DNA of 6,182 nt from Candidatus Bathyarchaeota archaeon (lineage in GTDB: Archaea; Thermoproteota; Bathyarchaeia; Bathyarchaeales; Bathycorpusculaceae): NCBI GenBank assembly GCA_016649625.1, contig JAENXI010000058.1, positions 1-6,182 on the forward strand. Reading direction: 5' to 3'. Below, piece by piece: positions 4,854 through 6,182 of this stretch. The translations under genes and the position numbers were made by a program. Each line of letters opens with the position of its first letter. Within the stretch, counting starts at the first letter, position 1. A model generated the notes under the pieces. The model ran no database searches. It had not been told where the DNA came from and was given only the letters and a program-made list of their open reading frames with translations.

Positions 4854-5357
4854 ATGAATAAAACTAAAAAGAATTTAGAAAACGCCTTTTCTGGGGAATC
4901 ACAGGCTAATAGGCGATATCTGGCTTTTGCTAAAAAAGCTGAAGAAGAAGGTTATTCTCAAGCCGCTAAACTCTTTAAAGCAGCAGCTGAAGCTGAGACA
5001 GTGCATGCCCTAAATCATCTGCAAATAACTGGAAACATTAACTCTACTGCTGAAAATTTAAAGACTGCAATATCTGGTGAAACATTCGAATTCACAAACA
5101 TGTATCCGGAATACATAGCTACTGCAAATGAAGAAGAAAATAAACAAGCTTTATGGAGTTTTAATGTGGCTAATAAAGTAGAAAAAATTCATGCAGTGCT
5201 TTTCAAAAAAGCGATTTCAAATCTTGAGAAAGGACAAAAATTAGAGAAAGTGGATTATTATGTTTGTAGTGTTTGCGGAAATACGGTTGAAAGTTTACCA
5301 CCTGATAAATGTCCTGTTTGTAATGCTCCAAAAGAAAAATTCTTAAAACCAACATAA
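4854..5357 (+). CDS. rbr: Rubrerythrin, peroxide-scavenging diiron protein
   Basis: Cytoplasmic peroxidase that reduces H2O2 to water using electrons passed through rubredoxin. It has 167 residues, shorter than the classical enzyme (about 190) but complete in domains. The four-helix ferritin-like domain (about 1-130) carries the expected diiron ligands: E15 in FSGESQANRRY, E48-x2-H51 in AETVHALNH, E76 and E79 in SGETFEFTNMYPEY, and E110-x2-H113 in KVEKIH. The C-terminal rubredoxin domain has C138-x2-C141 and C153-x2-C156. ATG 4854 aligns with the family start; the ribosome site is weak. A T-rich tract follows the gene and rubredoxin lies 120 bp downstream behind its own promoter, so the two are probably separately transcribed but co-regulated. 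Confidence 0.95.
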   Translation: MNKTKKNLENAFSGESQANRRYLAFAKKAEEEGYSQAAKLFKAAAEAETVHALNHLQITGNINSTAENLKTAISGETFEFTNMYPEYIATANEEENKQALWSFNVANKVEKIHAVLFKKAISNLEKGQKLEKVDYYVCSVCGNTVESLPPDKCPVCNAPKEKFLKPT

Positions 5358-5365
5358 TTTCTACC

Positions 5366-5381
5366 CATTTTTTCTTTTTTT
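5366..5381 (+). terminator. T-tract terminator after rubrerythrin
   Basis: Two runs of T (5368-5373 and 5375-5381) separated by one C follow the rubrerythrin stop after about 10 nt. Archaeal RNA polymerase commonly stops at such oligo-T tracts without a hairpin. Its position before the separate rubredoxin promoter supports two transcription units. Confidence 0.55.
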
Positions 5382-5413
5382 AATAAACTTTCAACTCCAT
5401 ATTGAAGAATTTA

Positions 5414-5442
5414 AAATTTTTGCGCCATCCTTTTATAATATA
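5414..5442 (+). promoter_or_regulatory. Rubredoxin promoter with shared AAATTTTTGCG element and TATA box
   Basis: AAATTTTTGCG (5414-5424) is identical to the element at 4797-4807. It is followed after 6 nt by TTTTATAATATA (5431-5442), a strong archaeal TATA box. Transcription is expected to start near 5461, about 16 nt before ATG 5478, so that the GGTGA ribosome site lies in the leader. Confidence 0.6.
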
Positions 5443-5467
5443 TTGTTTAGTTCTCTATTCAAAACAT

Positions 5468-5472
5468 GGTGA
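5468..5472 (+). promoter_or_regulatory. Shine-Dalgarno GGTGA deciding the rubredoxin start
   Basis: GGTGA lies 5 nt before ATG 5478, the same arrangement as at 3598-3608. It overlaps the upstream in-frame ATG at 5466, which lies only about 5 nt from the predicted transcript end and lacks its own site. The downstream ATG is therefore preferred. Confidence 0.6.
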
Positions 5473-5477
5473 ATAAG

Positions 5478-5636
5478 ATGAATAAGTGGGAATGTAGTGT
5501 CTGTGGATATATATACGATCCAGAAATTGGTGATCTCGACCATAATGTTCAGCCAGGAACATCCTTTGAAAAGCTACCTGAAGATTGGGTATGTCCTATT
5601 TGTGGAGCTCCTAAGAGCCAATTTGTAAAACAATGA
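5478..5636 (+). CDS. rub: Rubredoxin
   Basis: Small cytoplasmic Fe(Cys)4 electron carrier of 52 residues, exactly the usual length from ATG 5478. The iron ligands are C6-x2-C9 ([12 protein letters not shown]) and C39-x2-C42 ([13 protein letters not shown]); the conserved aromatic and Gly/Pro framework ([13 protein letters not shown]) is intact. Its expected partners are encoded alongside: rubrerythrin upstream, and the flavodiiron protein convergent downstream, for which rubredoxin is a classical electron donor. An in-frame ATG at 5466 would add MVNK, but the GGTGA motif and TATA position argue for 5478. The gene is too short to be found reliably by length cut-offs. Confidence 0.95.
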   Translation: MNKWECSVCGYIYDPEIGDLDHNVQPGTSFEKLPEDWVCPICGAPKSQFVKQ

Positions 5637-5688
5637 TAGTATTTTCCATTTTCTATCTCATTTAGTCCTGTTTTACTAGAGAAATAAT

Positions 5689-5732
5689 AAAATGGTTGAT
5701 ATGCTCATTTGAATGAGCTTACCTATCATTTT
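5689..5732. repeat. 44-bp imperfect inverted repeat between convergent rubredoxin and flavodiiron genes
   Basis: Two 21-nt arms (5689-5709 and 5712-5732) match at 17 of 21 positions, with a 2-nt centre. The inner 7 bp are perfect (GCTCATT/AATGAGC) and the outer 6 bp are perfect (AAAATG/CATTTT). In plus-strand RNA one mismatch becomes a G-U pair. It sits between the ends of two convergent genes and is followed by T-rich sequence on both sides, so a bidirectional terminator or RNA-stabilising hairpin is the simplest reading. A relic of a small palindromic mobile element is an alternative. Confidence 0.55.
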
Positions 5733-5769
5733 CAGTTTCTTTATCGACTAAATGTTTATTATTAAATGC

Positions 5770-6182
5770 TTACGATTTGATTTTTATTGCAATTAGTTTC
5801 CCAAACTCAAAAGATTTCTTTAAATCTTCTTGGTCAGGAACAAACTTAATTTCTAAACCTGAATCGAATACCTCAAAACCAGCTTTTTTTGCCATTTCAG
5901 TCATAGACTTTACTGCCCCTCTACTCCACCCATAAGATCCAAAGAAACTCCATAACTTACCTTTAGGTTTTAACCCTGTGATATATGTTAGAAAAGAGCT
6001 TATACTGGGAAACATTTGATTATTTAGTGTGGGTGAACCTACAATTACAGCTTTGGATTCCAGTATTTCAGCTACAACTTCTGATTTGACAGCAGTTTGT
6101 AATTTTAATAACTTAACATCAACTCCTTGACTAGCTAATCCTTCAGTTATTGCTCTAGCCATTTTATCCGTGCTACCCCACA
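5770..6182 (-). CDS. Flavodiiron protein (F420H2 oxidase/FprA type), C-terminal flavodoxin domain, 5' end outside window
   Basis: The frame stays open to the right edge and reads (x)WGSTDKMARAITEGL at the border. The ATG at 6162 is therefore internal, and the true start lies outside. The visible 137 residues are the flavodoxin domain of a flavodiiron protein, usually about 400 residues in total. The FMN phosphate loop is WGSTDKMA, the loop GSPTLNNQMFP matches the family, and FGSYGWSRGAVK is the isoalloxazine-binding signature. The N-terminal metallo-beta-lactamase diiron domain should lie beyond the edge. Such enzymes reduce O2 (or NO) to water, with electrons from rubredoxin or F420H2, which fits the neighbouring rubredoxin gene. 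A stand-alone flavodoxin-like protein cannot be fully excluded from this fragment. Confidence 0.85.
   Translation of the reverse strand, partial: WGSTDKMARAITEGLASQGVDVKLLKLQTAVKSEVVAEILESKAVIVGSPTLNNQMFPSISSFLTYITGLKPKGKLWSFFGSYGWSRGAVKSMTEMAKKAGFEVFDSGLEIKFVPDQEDLKKSFEFGKLIAIKIKS

Noticed and set aside
4841..4861. Six-codon upstream frame (ATG 4841) overlapping the rubrerythrin start
   Set aside because: Probably at the very transcript end and without a ribosome site; translational control cannot be supported.
6160..6162. ATG as start of a 130-residue flavodoxin-like protein
   Set aside because: The frame continues upstream to the edge with WGSTDK, the conserved FMN-loop residues of flavodiiron proteins, so this Met is internal.
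1..6182. tRNA, rRNA, CRISPR repeats, insertion sequences
   Set aside because: No cloverleaf or rRNA-like GC-rich block, no repeated spacer-like array, no transposase or terminal repeats with target duplications were seen.

Overview
The window looks like part of the chromosome of an AT-rich, anaerobic archaeon. The evidence is TATA-box promoters, GGTGA Shine-Dalgarno motifs 5 nt before start codons, a regulator with the archaeal PCE-type N-terminus, and an anaerobe-type oxygen-defence gene set (rubrerythrin, rubredoxin, flavodiiron protein, ferredoxin:disulfide reductase). I cannot place it more precisely; methanogen-related Euryarchaeota and Asgard or other uncultured lineages all remain possible. 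There are no tRNA, rRNA, CRISPR or transposase genes. Coding density is high, and three of the eight complete genes longer than 60 codons use GTG or TTG starts.

Left part (1-1250): a partial unknown gene leaves the window on the minus strand. Divergent from it is a small Cys-rich helix-turn-helix regulator (253-645), with inverted repeats stacked directly upstream of its TATA box. A CoA-binding (YccU-like) protein follows (819-1247), behind three CATATAA boxes spaced exactly 20 bp apart.

Middle part (1262-3757): a VIT1/CCC1-type metal transporter with an N-terminal winged-helix domain (minus), a class I SAM-dependent methyltransferase (plus), endonuclease III (minus) and a 49-residue protein of unknown function (plus). 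Genes alternate in strand and meet tail-to-tail with gaps of 3 to 14 bp.

Right part (3768-6182): a redox block. On the minus strand a glutaredoxin-like protein and a ferredoxin:disulfide reductase with a fused rubredoxin domain form a translationally coupled operon, which should pass ferredoxin electrons to protein disulfides. On the plus strand are rubrerythrin and a free-standing rubredoxin, each with its own promoter; both promoters carry the identical 11-mer AAATTTTTGCG just upstream of the TATA box. Entering from the right edge on the minus strand is the C-terminal flavodoxin domain of a flavodiiron protein (O2 reductase type). Together these could form an electron chain that removes peroxide and oxygen and repairs disulfides. 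The metal transporter (Fe/Mn) and the [4Fe-4S] DNA-repair enzyme nearby fit an iron and oxidative-stress theme, but that link is inference from proximity.

The most noteworthy points are the operator array in front of the Cys-rich regulator, the element shared by the rubrerythrin and rubredoxin promoters, the winged-helix/VIT1 fusion, and a 44-bp imperfect inverted repeat between rubredoxin and the flavodiiron gene.
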